This document shows, in pieces, positions 37,421 to 46,938 of a stretch of 64,000 nucleotides of DNA (within the stretch, counting starts at the first letter, position 1; each line of letters starts with the position of its first letter). A program made the translations under genes and the position numbers. Under the pieces are notes generated by a model. It was given only the letters and a program-made list of their open reading frames with translations. It was not told the DNA's origin and did not search any database. The DNA comes from Cytophagaceae bacterium (GTDB taxonomy: Bacteria > Bacteroidota > Bacteroidia > Cytophagales > UBA9547), in NCBI GenBank assembly GCA_027488865.1, contig JAIYAU010000042.1, positions 1 to 64,000 of the forward strand, read 5' to 3'.

Positions 37421-38344
37421 ATGAAGTTGAGCGTTTCTTTAAGTATAATAATACCTGTTTTGCTATTTTTTGGTGTTGAAAATGGTTTAGCACAAAGAGA
37501 TACTGGTAAACGATTTTTCATGCGAAATCCTTTTTTGGTAAACCCTGCAAGCGCTGGATACTTTGATGATTTTAATATTACTTTAGTTACCGACCAAACA
37601 ACCGGTAAGTTGAAGTCGGGCAATGCAAGGTACATCACTGCTGTTCAATATGCATTAAACAAATCCAATCTAGGTTTTGGAGGTACAATGGATTATTTCA
37701 AAAGAGGAATGTTTGAAACAATACAGATTGATGTAGCAATGGCCTATAAATTACGTATAAACAAAGATTTATTAACAGCTTTCGGCGCAGACGTAGGGCT
37801 GATCAATAATAATTATTCGGTCTCAGGGTTAAATACTCAAGTGAATACTTTAGATCCTACGTTATCTTCACAATATTATTCAGGTAGTAATTTGAAAATT
37901 GGTTTAGGGGCTTCTTTGGTTTCTTACAATTTAGACATAGGTCTGTCGATTCCTAAGCTTTTTGTAAGTGGTGAAGCATTAAATTTTCTATCTACTTTTT
38001 ATGGTTCCTACGCTTTTGAACTTAATGGTAGAAATTTGATGCTCAGGCCTGGAATATACACAAATTACTTTTTTGGCAATTTATTTAATTATGAGGGCTC
38101 GTTAAATCTTCTCTTTCAAAATGCGTTTTGGTTACAACTTGGTTATGGAGCTCGTAACTGGGCTCAAGGGGGATTTGGTTTCTATCATAAACAAATAGAG
38201 ATAGGCTATAATTTTGAAATTGTACCAAATTCTTCCAAGGTTTATTTAGGTTCTTTTCATTCAATATTGCTGTCTTATTATTTAAAAGGGAATAGAAGCA
38301 TTGCATTTCTTCGGCCATTGCGTTTTAAAAACTATTCAAAATAG
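37421..38344 (+). CDS. PorP/SprF family outer-membrane protein
   Basis: A 307-aa protein with signal peptide (about 1-24, ending GLAQR). The start of the mature protein, FFMRNPFLVNPASAGYFDDF, is the typical PorP/SprF entry (xxNPAxAG). The rest alternates polar and aromatic residues in beta-barrel fashion. In Flavobacterium johnsoniae, SprF is needed for secretion of the adhesin SprB; here the gene is coupled to two sorting-domain genes, so it probably assists their export or anchoring. It is distinct from the second PorP/SprF gene at 53672. Confidence 0.9.
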   Translation: MKLSVSLSIIIPVLLFFGVENGLAQRDTGKRFFMRNPFLVNPASAGYFDDFNITLVTDQTTGKLKSGNARYITAVQYALNKSNLGFGGTMDYFKRGMFETIQIDVAMAYKLRINKDLLTAFGADVGLINNNYSVSGLNTQVNTLDPTLSSQYYSGSNLKIGLGASLVSYNLDIGLSIPKLFVSGEALNFLSTFYGSYAFELNGRNLMLRPGIYTNYFFGNLFNYEGSLNLLFQNAFWLQLGYGARNWAQGGFGFYHKQIEIGYNFEIVPNSSKVYLGSFHSILLSYYLKGNRSIAFLRPLRFKNYSK

Positions 38345-38480
38345 TTAGTATCGCAATTATTTAATAAAAATCCTTCGTTCATAGCATAAATAACACTTGG
38401 ATTTCTTTTATTTGATATGTCAATTTGGAAATTGGCCTTTAATAGGATATTACTAATTAAATTTTGTAAATAATACATAA

Positions 38481-39119
38481 ATGGGCTTTATTGAACTGGT
38501 TAAAACTTTAAGGGATTCTCACGAAATAATTAACACAGGAGGGTTAGCGTTGATTTTGGCTATTGTTTATGCCGAAAATGGTTTATTTTTTGGCTTCTTT
38601 CTACCTGGAGATTATTTATTGTTTTCGACAGGCTTGTTTTGCTCCTCACACATTATAGATACACCTATAGCTTATGTGGTACTTTTGGTTACTTTGGCCG
38701 CAATATTAGGTACTATTACTGGCTACTGGTTTGGTAGAGTGATTGGTAGGAGCATATTTACCAAAAAAAATTCTTTGTTTTTTAAGTACGAATATTTGGT
38801 AAAGACCCGATTGTATTACATGAAGTACGGTGGCAATACATTGATTATTAGCAAATTTCTGCCAATAGTTAGAACCTTCGCACCAATATTAGCGGGTGTG
38901 GTTTCCATGGATATTAAAAAATTTCTTTATTATACTATTATTGGATGTGTATCGTGGGTGTTTGGTTTAGTTTTAGCGGGATATTTTTTGGGAATTATAT
39001 TTCCAGAAATTGTTAATTATCTAGAGTACATCATTTTAGCATTTTTGGTTGTAACATCAATTGTTGTAATTCGCGGATTTTTTACTGTAAGGAAAAATGT
39101 GAAACAGGTTGAAGAATAA
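38481..39119 (+). CDS. DedA family membrane protein
   Basis: A 212-aa inner-membrane protein of the DedA/SNARE-associated family. Characteristic words are FFLPGDYLLFSTGLF (E/FxPGDxxL) and TGYWFGRVIG, then ISKFLPIVRTFAPILAGVV with the conserved Arg and Pro of the family (FxxxxRxxxPxxAG), followed by three hydrophobic helices. DedA proteins act as flippases of undecaprenyl phosphate or phospholipids. It stands alone; the intervening 130 bases upstream show no signal. Confidence 0.93.
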   Translation: MGFIELVKTLRDSHEIINTGGLALILAIVYAENGLFFGFFLPGDYLLFSTGLFCSSHIIDTPIAYVVLLVTLAAILGTITGYWFGRVIGRSIFTKKNSLFFKYEYLVKTRLYYMKYGGNTLIISKFLPIVRTFAPILAGVVSMDIKKFLYYTIIGCVSWVFGLVLAGYFLGIIFPEIVNYLEYIILAFLVVTSIVVIRGFFTVRKNVKQVEE

Positions 39120-39366
39120 TCTTTTATAAAGTAGCAACTCTTGTTAATTATTTAATACAGCTATTTAGAGGAACTATTTTACAGTAAAAATCTAATTAAA
39201 TTACCTTTTTAAGTAATTATTTTAACCTTAATATTTAAAAAATTGGTTAATTAATTTGATTTGAGTAATAATTTGTATATATTTACTTAAATGGTTGGCC
39301 ATTTCTTTCATGGTTGAAATGGTATTTTTTAGTGCGTAAGCACAATTTTCCTTATTCCTGTCTTTT

Positions 39367-39400
39367 AGCCCCGTGGGAGTTTCTTTCCACGGGGCTTTTT
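39367..39400 (+). terminator. Rho-independent terminator, plus strand
   Basis: AGCCCCGTGG (39367-39376) pairs with CCACGGGGCT (39387-39396), followed by TTTTT. The T-tract is on the plus strand only. It lies 250 bases past the DedA stop, so it ends either a long DedA 3' UTR or a small RNA transcribed from the gap. A small GTGCGTAAGCAC hairpin (39333-39344) precedes it. Confidence 0.85.
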
Positions 39401-39408
39401 GTTAACAG

Positions 39409-40626
39409 TTATTCTACAATTAATTTTTTGTTAATAGGTACAGCACCTGATTTATAATTGATGATATAAATGCCAGAAGGTATATTTTCTATTAGAATAG
39501 AATTGTCTGTCAAGGATGATGATTTAAATGGGATATTTAACCCGGTGATGGTATGAAGAGTAAGGTCACTTATTTTTTCAGCTCCAAATAGCGTAACACT
39601 GCCATTTGAAGGATTTGGATATAGTCCTGTTGAGTTGATATTGTCAATGTGGTCATTAACCGAAGCAACTTTGTCATAGGCTGTGGTTGCTAAGGTGTTA
39701 TCTAAGGACATTACACTTTTTGTATTGTCTTGTGCAATTTCCCAAACAAATACCCCTTTAAAACCTTTGGTTATAGCGTAATTGATTTTTTCCTTAATTA
39801 GGTCTACTCCATTAAAGAAGTAATATCCTGATGCATCCGAAAGTTCATTGTCAGATGATTTAAGGTTTGGAAATCTAGCTAAGATGTCAGCATAGCTGGC
39901 CGCGGTTGCAAGTCCACCAGCTGTGCTTTGAAATTTGTATCCATAATAGGGTAGACCCATCACCAAGGATCCACGTGGGAATCCCCTTCCAACCCAATAA
40001 GATTCTGCATCTTTAAAATGGGCCATGGAGGCATGGTTTCCATAGGGACTTCCCGACCAAGTACCAGTTTGGTCATAAACCATTATTTGTAAAAAGTCTG
40101 CTTGACTCAATGCGTTGTTTTCATACCATTGAAGCCAATAATTGCCATAGCCAACTGTAATTGTAAAAAGTAAGTTGGTAGTATCAATAGTTTCTCTGAT
40201 GTCTTGACACAGCGCTGTGAAATTGGTTCTGTCTGTGACGTTGTCAATACTTTCCCAGTCCAAATCTATACCATCAAATTTATGTAATCTACAGAATTTT
40301 CTTAGTGTGTCGGCAAATAACAACCTTGCTTGGGCGCTTTTGGCCATTACCGACATGCCTTCAGTACCTATGCTTATTAATCTTTTTGAATTAAGTCCGT
40401 TGGTAGCTGATTTAAAGTTATTAAATGCAGTTGTAGAAGAACCAGTTAGACGTAAGCCTCCCGTAGCGGTAGGATTTACAAATGCATAGTATAGATAATT
40501 GTAGTTTGAGAAGTTTACGTTATTCGTGCTTTTGTAATATGGAAAGTAACCGCCTACTACATTGAGTTTTTGGGCAAATGTATACGGAACAATGAGCAGA
40601 ATTGCCCAGATAAACAATTTTTTCAT
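39409..40626 (-). CDS. Secreted GH18 glycoside hydrolase with T9SS domain
   Basis: A 405-aa protein with signal peptide (1-19, ending TFAQ). The GH18 active-site motif is KFDGIDLDWES (DGxDxDxE, catalytic Glu125). The substrate-assisted pattern continues with LQIMVYDQTGTWSG and LVMGLPYYGYKFQ and the late barrel strand GVFVWEIAQDN. The final 75 residues (LYPNPSNGSVTLFG ... LIENIPSGIYIIN) form a type A sorting domain. It probably hydrolyses chitin or related N-acetylglucosamine polymers at the cell surface. The length of the catalytic part (about 310 residues) is usual for the family. Confidence 0.93.
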   Translation of the reverse strand: MKKLFIWAILLIVPYTFAQKLNVVGGYFPYYKSTNNVNFSNYNYLYYAFVNPTATGGLRLTGSSTTAFNNFKSATNGLNSKRLISIGTEGMSVMAKSAQARLLFADTLRKFCRLHKFDGIDLDWESIDNVTDRTNFTALCQDIRETIDTTNLLFTITVGYGNYWLQWYENNALSQADFLQIMVYDQTGTWSGSPYGNHASMAHFKDAESYWVGRGFPRGSLVMGLPYYGYKFQSTAGGLATAASYADILARFPNLKSSDNELSDASGYYFFNGVDLIKEKINYAITKGFKGVFVWEIAQDNTKSVMSLDNTLATTAYDKVASVNDHIDNINSTGLYPNPSNGSVTLFGAEKISDLTLHTITGLNIPFKSSSLTDNSILIENIPSGIYIINYKSGAVPINKKLIVE

Positions 40627-41132
40627 AGGTAAATGATTTGTTTTGAATTATAGAATGTAAATATACCAATAAATTGTATAACAATGGTTATTTCTAGGTT
40701 TTACATACGATTTAGGCAGAGACAAATTGTTTTCCATATCTCGAATTTCTTACAAACCTAAATTGTACTATTACGATATTTAATTCTATTATAAAATTTA
40801 ATTTTCTATTATTAGTGGGGTTGAAATAAAAATCTTACGTAATATTTGAGTGGATATTTAAGAATTTTGTTAATTATTATCTATAATCTTTAAAAAGTAA
40901 ACAAAATATTACATGAATATGTACATATAATTATTTATAAAATTGTATTATACTAATATTTATATATAATCCTGTTAAGAAGAATTATTGGAATATTTAA
41001 ATTCTCAATTATTATATTAGAATAGTGCAATATTTGTATCTAGTTGTATTACATAATAATAGCCTTAAGATTTTTAATTTTTGTGTATGATTTAATTAAT
41101 TCAATTTTGTGTCATACTTAATTATTAATATT
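40627..41132. other. AT-rich intergenic region without visible features
   Basis: About 500 bases between divergent genes, strongly AT-rich. I see no gene, hairpin, RNA or clear TAnnTTTG element at a useful distance from either start. Confidence 0.4.
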
Positions 41133-41627
41133 ATGACAACATTAAAATTTATTCCAATCATAGCATTATTATTGTTTACAAGCTTAGGTACTTTTGCCGC
41201 TAATGGTGATACAATATCTACAGAATCAGGCTTAAAAATTGTGATTTTAGAAAATGGAAATGGCTCTAAGCCCACAGATGGAGATAAATGTAAAATTGAA
41301 TTGGTAGCTTCATTACTTGACGGCACCTTAATCGAATCTACCTACGATGCAGGTATGCCTTTTAAATTTAACTTAGGAGATATAAATGTAATACCTGGTT
41401 TGCATGAAGCCTTAAGAATGTTAAATGTTGGTGATAAGGCTGTTATAATCATTCCTTCTCACCTTGCGTTTGGAGACAATGGTCTGTTAGAAGAAGGTAC
41501 TACCGACACATATATGATTCCTCCTGGCGCAACTTCTAAATTTGAAATAGATTTTGTATCTGCCAAAACTACAAAATACAGTGCCCCGGTTCAGCAACAA
41601 CGTACTATTACCTCTTCGATAAGATAA
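41133..41627 (+). CDS. FKBP-type peptidyl-prolyl isomerase, exported
   Basis: A 164-aa protein; the ATG at 41133 gives a proper signal peptide (about 1-22, ending TFAAN), better than an upstream start at 41109. The FKBP core is visible as GLKIVILENGNGSKPTDGDK, LLDGTLIESTYDAGMPFKFN, INVIPGLHEALRMLNVGDKA and IIPSHLAFGDNG, with the conserved Tyr/Asp, Phe and Ile residues of the substrate pocket. A short Gln-rich tail follows. It likely assists folding in the periplasm or outer envelope. No neighbouring gene is on the same transcript. Confidence 0.93.
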   Translation: MTTLKFIPIIALLLFTSLGTFAANGDTISTESGLKIVILENGNGSKPTDGDKCKIELVASLLDGTLIESTYDAGMPFKFNLGDINVIPGLHEALRMLNVGDKAVIIIPSHLAFGDNGLLEEGTTDTYMIPPGATSKFEIDFVSAKTTKYSAPVQQQRTITSSIR

Positions 41628-41743
41628 TTGACTTTTTTATGTGTTCTGTTACCTAGTTCGTTAATGCTTTATTTATAATTATTTTAATAATTGAACTTTA
41701 CCAATACCGATTCAAGTTATAGAGATGGGTACAATTAAACGAT

Positions 41744-41774
41744 TTTGTAAGATTGAATTTTGATTATACCTTTG
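41744..41774 (+). promoter_or_regulatory. Promoter of the thioredoxin gene
   Basis: TTTG (41744-41747), 19 bases of spacer, then TACCTTTG (41767-41774): both elements match the Bacteroidota vegetative consensus TTTG-N19-TAnnTTTG. The start codon is 31 bases downstream. Confidence 0.7.
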
Positions 41775-41805
41775 TATATTATTTTCACATAAAACAGGAT
41801 TTGAA

Positions 41806-42129
41806 ATGGGTAAGGCAATTGAAATCACTGACGCAAATTTTGAAGAAATTCTAGCTTCAGATAAACCTATATTGATTGATTTTTGGGCTGAGTGGTGTGG
41901 CCCGTGTAAAATGATTGGACCTGTGGTGGAAGAACTCGCTTCAGAATATGATGGCAAAGTTGTAATAGGTAAGGTGGATGTTGATAGTAATCCGAATACA
42001 TCAGCAAAATTTGGAATTCGTAGCATTCCTACCCTTTTGGTCTTTAAAAATGGAGAAATAGTTGATAAACAAATTGGCGCTGTGGCTAAGGCTGTTCTTG
42101 CCAAGAAATTGGAGGCTCAACTAGTTTAA
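41806..42129 (+). CDS. trxA: Thioredoxin
   Basis: A 107-aa cytoplasmic thioredoxin with the active site WAEWCGPCKMIGP (Cys31 and Cys34) and the cis-Pro loop IRSIPTLLVFKNGE. It reduces protein disulfides with electrons from thioredoxin reductase. It has its own consensus promoter and is followed by a Rho-independent terminator, so it is monocistronic. All features are standard. Confidence 0.97.
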   Translation: MGKAIEITDANFEEILASDKPILIDFWAEWCGPCKMIGPVVEELASEYDGKVVIGKVDVDSNPNTSAKFGIRSIPTLLVFKNGEIVDKQIGAVAKAVLAKKLEAQLV

Positions 42130-42154
42130 CCAAATTAAACTACTAAATCATTCA

Positions 42155-42184
42155 AAAGCTTGTCCTAGGACAGGCTTTTTTTTT
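42155..42184 (+). terminator. Rho-independent terminator after thioredoxin
   Basis: AAGCTTGTCC and GGACAGGCTT form a stem with a minimal loop, followed by nine T (42176-42184). The stop codon of the convergent M16 gene (42165-42167) lies in the middle of the hairpin, so the last codons of that gene are part of the terminator. Confidence 0.85.
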
Positions 42185-43412
42185 CAGGGTAGAATGTTAA
42201 GGAGGAAAGTCCCTCTTCTGCAAACATTTGTTCAGCTATTTCCTGCAGATCCAAACTCGTAATGGCCTTTGTTTGGTTAAATATTTCTTCTAAGCTATCT
42301 ATACGGTTAAGGTCAAGCAAGCTCCTGGCCATCATAAGCATAGTGCCACTATTACGTTCATCTGCAATAGCTAATTGACCCATTAGCTGTTCTTTATAAG
42401 TTTGAAGTTGTTTGTCAGTAAATGGCTTTTGTCTAATTTTTTTCAATTCACCTAATACGGCATTTTTACACCGAATGAGGTGTTTTTCTTCTGTAGCAAA
42501 ATATATTGCAAACAGCCCAGTATCTGTAAATGGTGAATAACTTGACTCAACGGAATATACAAACCCATATTTTTCACGAAGTTCTAAATTTAGTTTAGAG
42601 TTCATGGCTGGCCCACCTAGAATATTATTTAACAAAAAAAATGGTATTCTTGATGATTGGTTCAGTGAATAAGAGGTGCGACCGATAGCACAATAGGCTT
42701 GTGAAAAGTTTCTTGTTTTAGTAATATGTTTAGGTTGGTAAGTGTCAAAAATACCTCTAACCCCATCAGATTTTTTCGCTGGGATATCTTTTAGGTGTTT
42801 TTCTGCTATTGTTACTACCTTTTTGAAACTTAAATTGGACACAGACGAAAAAATTATTTTCTCAGTGTCCATGTTTTCGTGTAAAAATTCGATAAAATCT
42901 TTTTTTGAAAAAGATCTTACCGATGATTCTGTGCCTATAATATTATTACCTAATGAATGATCTGTAAAAATTACATTATCAAAATCATCCTGAAGAGCGT
43001 CATCGGGAGAGTCATAGTACATGGCCATTTCTTCCAAAATAACACCCCGTTCTTTTTCTAATTCTTTTTCTGGAAAAATAGAGTTAAAGGTAATATCTGA
43101 AAGTAGTTCTATTGCTTTTTCGAAATGTACATCAAGAGTGGTTGCATGGAAACAGATTTTTTCTTTGGTGGTATAAGCATTAAGTTCGCCACCTACACTA
43201 TCAAGTCTATTCAATATATGAAAGGCCTTTCTTTTATTGGTTCCTTTAAAAACCATATGTTCCCAAAAATGCGCCAGACCTTCCTGACCTGGCTTTTCAT
43301 CTCTGCTACCAATATCGAGCATGATAGCACAATGAGCTATTTTGGTGGTTGTTACCTGTTTATGAACTATTCTTATTCCGTTTTCTAAAGTATGTAATTG
43401 ATAATCTTGCAT
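42165..43412 (-). CDS. M16 family zinc peptidase
   Basis: A 415-aa insulinase-type peptidase, half-enzyme size. The inverted zinc motif is HFWEHMVFKGT (His48, Glu51, His52), and the distal ligand Glu is in the ELEKERGVILEEMA segment. The second lobe has the family's Arg-Tyr substrate motif (LREKYGFVYSVESS). It has no signal peptide, so it is cytoplasmic like the mitochondrial processing-type pitrilysins of Bacteroidota. It degrades short peptides by family knowledge; the substrate is unknown. Confidence 0.95.
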   Translation of the reverse strand: MQDYQLHTLENGIRIVHKQVTTTKIAHCAIMLDIGSRDEKPGQEGLAHFWEHMVFKGTNKRKAFHILNRLDSVGGELNAYTTKEKICFHATTLDVHFEKAIELLSDITFNSIFPEKELEKERGVILEEMAMYYDSPDDALQDDFDNVIFTDHSLGNNIIGTESSVRSFSKKDFIEFLHENMDTEKIIFSSVSNLSFKKVVTIAEKHLKDIPAKKSDGVRGIFDTYQPKHITKTRNFSQAYCAIGRTSYSLNQSSRIPFFLLNNILGGPAMNSKLNLELREKYGFVYSVESSYSPFTDTGLFAIYFATEEKHLIRCKNAVLGELKKIRQKPFTDKQLQTYKEQLMGQLAIADERNSGTMLMMARSLLDLNRIDSLEEIFNQTKAITSLDLQEIAEQMFAEEGLSSLTFYPEKKSLS

Positions 43413-43489
43413 GCTTGATGCTATTGAAAGGACACTTCTAATAAGCTAAATTACGCTGAAATTGGTAATTTGCTATAAAAGAACCAGAT

Positions 43490-44848
43490 TTAATTTGTTT
43501 TAGCAAAATATTTGAAAAATAGGCCAATGGTTTCTATTCCTTTAAGGTAATTAAAAATACCGTAATGTTCATTTGGAGAATGAATGGCATCGGAGTTAAG
43601 ACCAAAGCCCATCAATATTGTTTTTAACCCTAGCTCTTTTTCAAACAATGCCACAATTGGTATACTTCCGCCTTCCCTTGTAGGGATTGGTGTTTTACCC
43701 CAAGCTTCTTCAAATGCCTTACAAGCTGCCTTGTAAGCATGAGTGTCAGTAGGTGTTACGGCTGGTTCACCGCCATGGTGTGGTGTTATTTTTACCTTAA
43801 CTCCTTTAGGGGCAATAGCTTTAAAGTGTTGTGTAAATAGTTCTGCTATTTCTGCGGAATCTTGATAAGGTACTAAGCGCATAGATATTTTAGCATAGGC
43901 TTTAGAAGGCAAAACAGTTTTAGCTCCTTCTCCAATATAGCCACCCCATATTCCGTTTACATCCAAGCTGGGCCTTATGGAAGTTCTTTCATTGGTAGAA
44001 TATCCTACCTCACCAATAACATCCTCTATTTCAAGGTCATTTTTATATGCTTCTAATTCAAAAGGAGCTTTAGACATTTCAATTCTTTCCTCCATGGGGA
44101 TTATCGCAACTCTATCATAAAATCCTGGAATGGTAATCTTGCCATCTTTATCTTTTAAACTGGCAATCATCTCGCATAATATATTTATAGGGTTAGCTAC
44201 TGCACCACCATATACACCAGAATGTAAATCTCTGTTAGCCCCAGTTACCTCTACTTCCATATAACTCAAACCTCTTAATCCCACCGTTATTGAAGGACAT
44301 TCGTTAGAAATTATTGATGTATCAGATATCAATATTACATCAGCTTTTAATTTATCCTTATTTTCTACAACAAATTTCTCTAAATTGTTCGATCCAATTT
44401 CTTCCTCTCCTTCTATCATAAATTTAACATTACAAGGAAGTTGATTCGTACTATTTAACATTTCTAATGCCTTAATGTGCATATAGAATTGTCCCTTGTC
44501 ATCAGCAGCGCCCCTAGCATATATTTTATGGTCTTTAATAACTGGTTCAAATGGGGGGGAGTCCCACAAATTTAGCGGATCAGGTGGTTGTACATCATAA
44601 TGGCCATAGATTAAGACTGTTGGTAGCTTTTCAGAAATAACTTTTTCGGCATATACAACTGGATTACCAGGTGTTTCACAAATTTCAACCAACTCAGCAC
44701 CAGCTTCTTCAAGCTTTGTTTTTACAAATTGTGCCGCTTTGATCATATCTTTTTTATGACCATTGTCGGCACTAATAGATGGAATCCGAAGAAGTTCAAT
44801 AAGTTCTTCTATGAATCGATGTTTGTGAGTTTCAATGTAATCTTGCAT
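43490..44848 (-). CDS. M20 family dipeptidase
   Basis: A 452-aa metallopeptidase. Metal ligands and catalytic residues lie in YGHYDVQP (His83, Asp85), AADDKGQ (Asp116/117), EGEEEIGS (Glu149 region), SDTS and a late His. The dimerisation insert begins LRGLSYMEVEVTG and DLHSGVYGG. This is the carnosinase/CNDP-like subfamily of cytosolic non-specific dipeptidases. It is in the same orientation as the M16 gene, 77 bases upstream of it, and both may serve peptide turnover. Confidence 0.95.
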   Translation of the reverse strand: MQDYIETHKHRFIEELIELLRIPSISADNGHKKDMIKAAQFVKTKLEEAGAELVEICETPGNPVVYAEKVISEKLPTVLIYGHYDVQPPDPLNLWDSPPFEPVIKDHKIYARGAADDKGQFYMHIKALEMLNSTNQLPCNVKFMIEGEEEIGSNNLEKFVVENKDKLKADVILISDTSIISNECPSITVGLRGLSYMEVEVTGANRDLHSGVYGGAVANPINILCEMIASLKDKDGKITIPGFYDRVAIIPMEERIEMSKAPFELEAYKNDLEIEDVIGEVGYSTNERTSIRPSLDVNGIWGGYIGEGAKTVLPSKAYAKISMRLVPYQDSAEIAELFTQHFKAIAPKGVKVKITPHHGGEPAVTPTDTHAYKAACKAFEEAWGKTPIPTREGGSIPIVALFEKELGLKTILMGFGLNSDAIHSPNEHYGIFNYLKGIETIGLFFKYFAKTN

Positions 44849-44978
44849 GATTTGTTATTTTGGTGAGAAATATACTACACCCACAGAAATATATCAAATT
44901 ATTATGTTTTAAAGGGCAATTCCACAATCAATACCTGCTATTGTTTGTATTCACTTAATACTTTTGTAATTTTGTTCA

Positions 44979-45527
44979 ATGAATACGCACACCGAAGAAT
45001 TGTACTTAGAAGCAGAACAGGCTATAAAAAACAATGATTTTATTACTGCCAAACGCAACTACGAAGAGATGTTGCAGGAAGAACCAACTAATGCTTGCGC
45101 ACATAATTCTCTAGGCTGGTTGTACAAAACTCAGTTTGATGAATATGTTAAGGCTGAGAATCATTATAATGCAGCTATTAAATACGAACCAAATTACCCA
45201 CATGCTTATTGGAATTTAGCATACTTATTTACTGATTTGGAGCGTTGGGATGATTTGCGTAAACTTATGAATACTTGCTTAAATGTGTCTTCAGTTGACA
45301 AATCTAGTATTTATAATAGATTGGCGATTATGGAAGAATTGATTGGTAATTTTGATTTGGCAAAAGAGTATTACGAAAACGCCATTTATGCATGTGTAAA
45401 CAACGATAAACTTGAAGAATATAAAAGGGATATTGATCGTTGTTTATATAAAATAGAGCTCAAAAGCAAATCTGCTAATTTTGAGTCTCAAAAAAAAGAT
45501 AAAAAATTTGGGTTAAATTGGAGTTAG
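44979..45527 (+). CDS. Tetratricopeptide repeat protein
   Basis: A 182-aa soluble protein with about four TPR units: residues 4-37 (EAEQAIKNNDFITAKRNYEE), 38-72 (AHNSLGWLYKTQFDEYVKAE), 73-105 (PHAYWNLAYLFTDLERWDD) and 110-145 (IYNRLAIMEELIGNFDLAKE). A charged tail follows. It is probably a scaffold for protein interactions; the partner is unknown. It is divergent from the M20 gene and precedes purM by 87 bases. TACTTTTG at 44959-44966 is a candidate -7 element, 13 bases before the ATG. Confidence 0.85.
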   Translation: MNTHTEELYLEAEQAIKNNDFITAKRNYEEMLQEEPTNACAHNSLGWLYKTQFDEYVKAENHYNAAIKYEPNYPHAYWNLAYLFTDLERWDDLRKLMNTCLNVSSVDKSSIYNRLAIMEELIGNFDLAKEYYENAIYACVNNDKLEEYKRDIDRCLYKIELKSKSANFESQKKDKKFGLNWS

Positions 45528-45614
45528 CAATAACAAAGTTCGTGAAGATGTTTTTGTGACCCTTTATTTTTTATAACAATTGCAAATTTTAAGATAAGAT
45601 TTTATTTACCTTTT

Positions 45615-46784
45615 ATGACAAACGACAGGTATAACCAGCGGGGCGTATCGGCCAGTAAAGAAGATGTACATAATGCTATTAAACAACTAGATAAAGGTAT
45701 CTATCCCTCGGCTTTTTGCAAAGTTATTCCCGACTTATTAGGCAACGACCCTGATTATTGCACAATTATGCATGCTGATGGTGCAGGAACTAAATCTTCT
45801 TTGGCCTACATGTACTGGAAGGAGACCGGAGATTTGTCGGTTTGGAAAGGAATAGCACAAGATGCCATTATTATGAACATCGACGACCTTCTTTGTGTCG
45901 GTGCTGATGACAACATCTTGCTTTCTTCTACCATTGGTCGTAACAAAAATCTCATACCCGCAGAGGTTTTATCTGCTATTATTAATGGTACAGAAGAAGT
46001 ATTACAAATGTTACGCTCTCACGGAGTAGATATCCATAGCACAGGTGGTGAAACTGCCGATGTTGGAGACCTGGTACGTACAATTATAGTCGATAGCACC
46101 GTGGTTGCCAGAATGAAAAGAAAAGATGTAATTACCAATGAAAATATCAAGCCAGGTCAAGTAATAGTAGGTTTATGTTCTTATGGGCAAGCTTCTTATG
46201 AAACCTCGTATAATGGTGGTATGGGGAGCAATGGATTAACCTCTGCAAGGCACGACGTATTTAATAAATTGTTAGCCAAAAAATACCCAGAAAGCTATGA
46301 TCCTCAACTGCCGCCAGAATTGGTGTATGTGGGAGGTTATAATCTCACGGATATTTATCAAAATTTATCAGTTGACGTGGGTAAATTGGTTCTTTCACCT
46401 ACACGTACTTATGCTCCCATTATTAAAAAGGTCTTAGAGAAATACAGATATGAAATCGGGGGGATTATCCACTGTAGTGGTGGCGCTCAAACAAAAGTAT
46501 TACATTTTGTTAACAACGTTCATATTGTTAAAGATAATCTTTTTAACATTCCACCACTATTTAATCTCATTAGAAAAGAGAGCTTTACAGATTGGAAAGA
46601 AATGTACAAAGTGTTTAATATGGGGCATAGAATGGAACTATACGTGGCAGAATCAATAGCTCAAGATATTATTGATATTGCTAAAAGTTTTGAAGTGGAA
46701 GCTCAAATAATAGGTAGGGTAGAGGCAAATGTTGGGAAAAAACTAACTATTAAAGCCAATACAGGTGAGTATGTATATGAGTAA
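45615..46784 (+). CDS. purM: Phosphoribosylformylglycinamidine cyclo-ligase (AIR synthase)
   Basis: A 389-aa AIR synthase, longer than the E. coli enzyme, as is usual in Bacteroidota. It opens YNQRGVSASKEDV; the ATP-binding and metal words HADGAGTKSSLAYMYWK and IAQDAIIMNIDDLLCVGADD are conserved, as are STGGETADVGDLVRTI and GLCSYGQASYETSYNGGMGS. It closes the imidazole ring in purine synthesis. No other pur gene is adjacent. Confidence 0.95.
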   Translation: MTNDRYNQRGVSASKEDVHNAIKQLDKGIYPSAFCKVIPDLLGNDPDYCTIMHADGAGTKSSLAYMYWKETGDLSVWKGIAQDAIIMNIDDLLCVGADDNILLSSTIGRNKNLIPAEVLSAIINGTEEVLQMLRSHGVDIHSTGGETADVGDLVRTIIVDSTVVARMKRKDVITNENIKPGQVIVGLCSYGQASYETSYNGGMGSNGLTSARHDVFNKLLAKKYPESYDPQLPPELVYVGGYNLTDIYQNLSVDVGKLVLSPTRTYAPIIKKVLEKYRYEIGGIIHCSGGAQTKVLHFVNNVHIVKDNLFNIPPLFNLIRKESFTDWKEMYKVFNMGHRMELYVAESIAQDIIDIAKSFEVEAQIIGRVEANVGKKLTIKANTGEYVYE

Positions 46785-46938
46785 ACAATTACTGTTTAGA
46801 TCATAGATAATTGCATCAACTTAATTATTTTCATAATTTCTGTATTTTCATTTTTAAGCATTTACAAAATAATACGTTAAGCGCTAATAATTTAGGTCAT
46901 ATCTTTTTATCATTATACTTCTTTTCTTTCAAATACCC

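Noticed and set aside
44959-44966. TACTTTTG as a full promoter of the TPR gene
   Set aside because: The nearest TTTG lies at the wrong distance for a -33 element, so it is mentioned only as a candidate within the gene entry.
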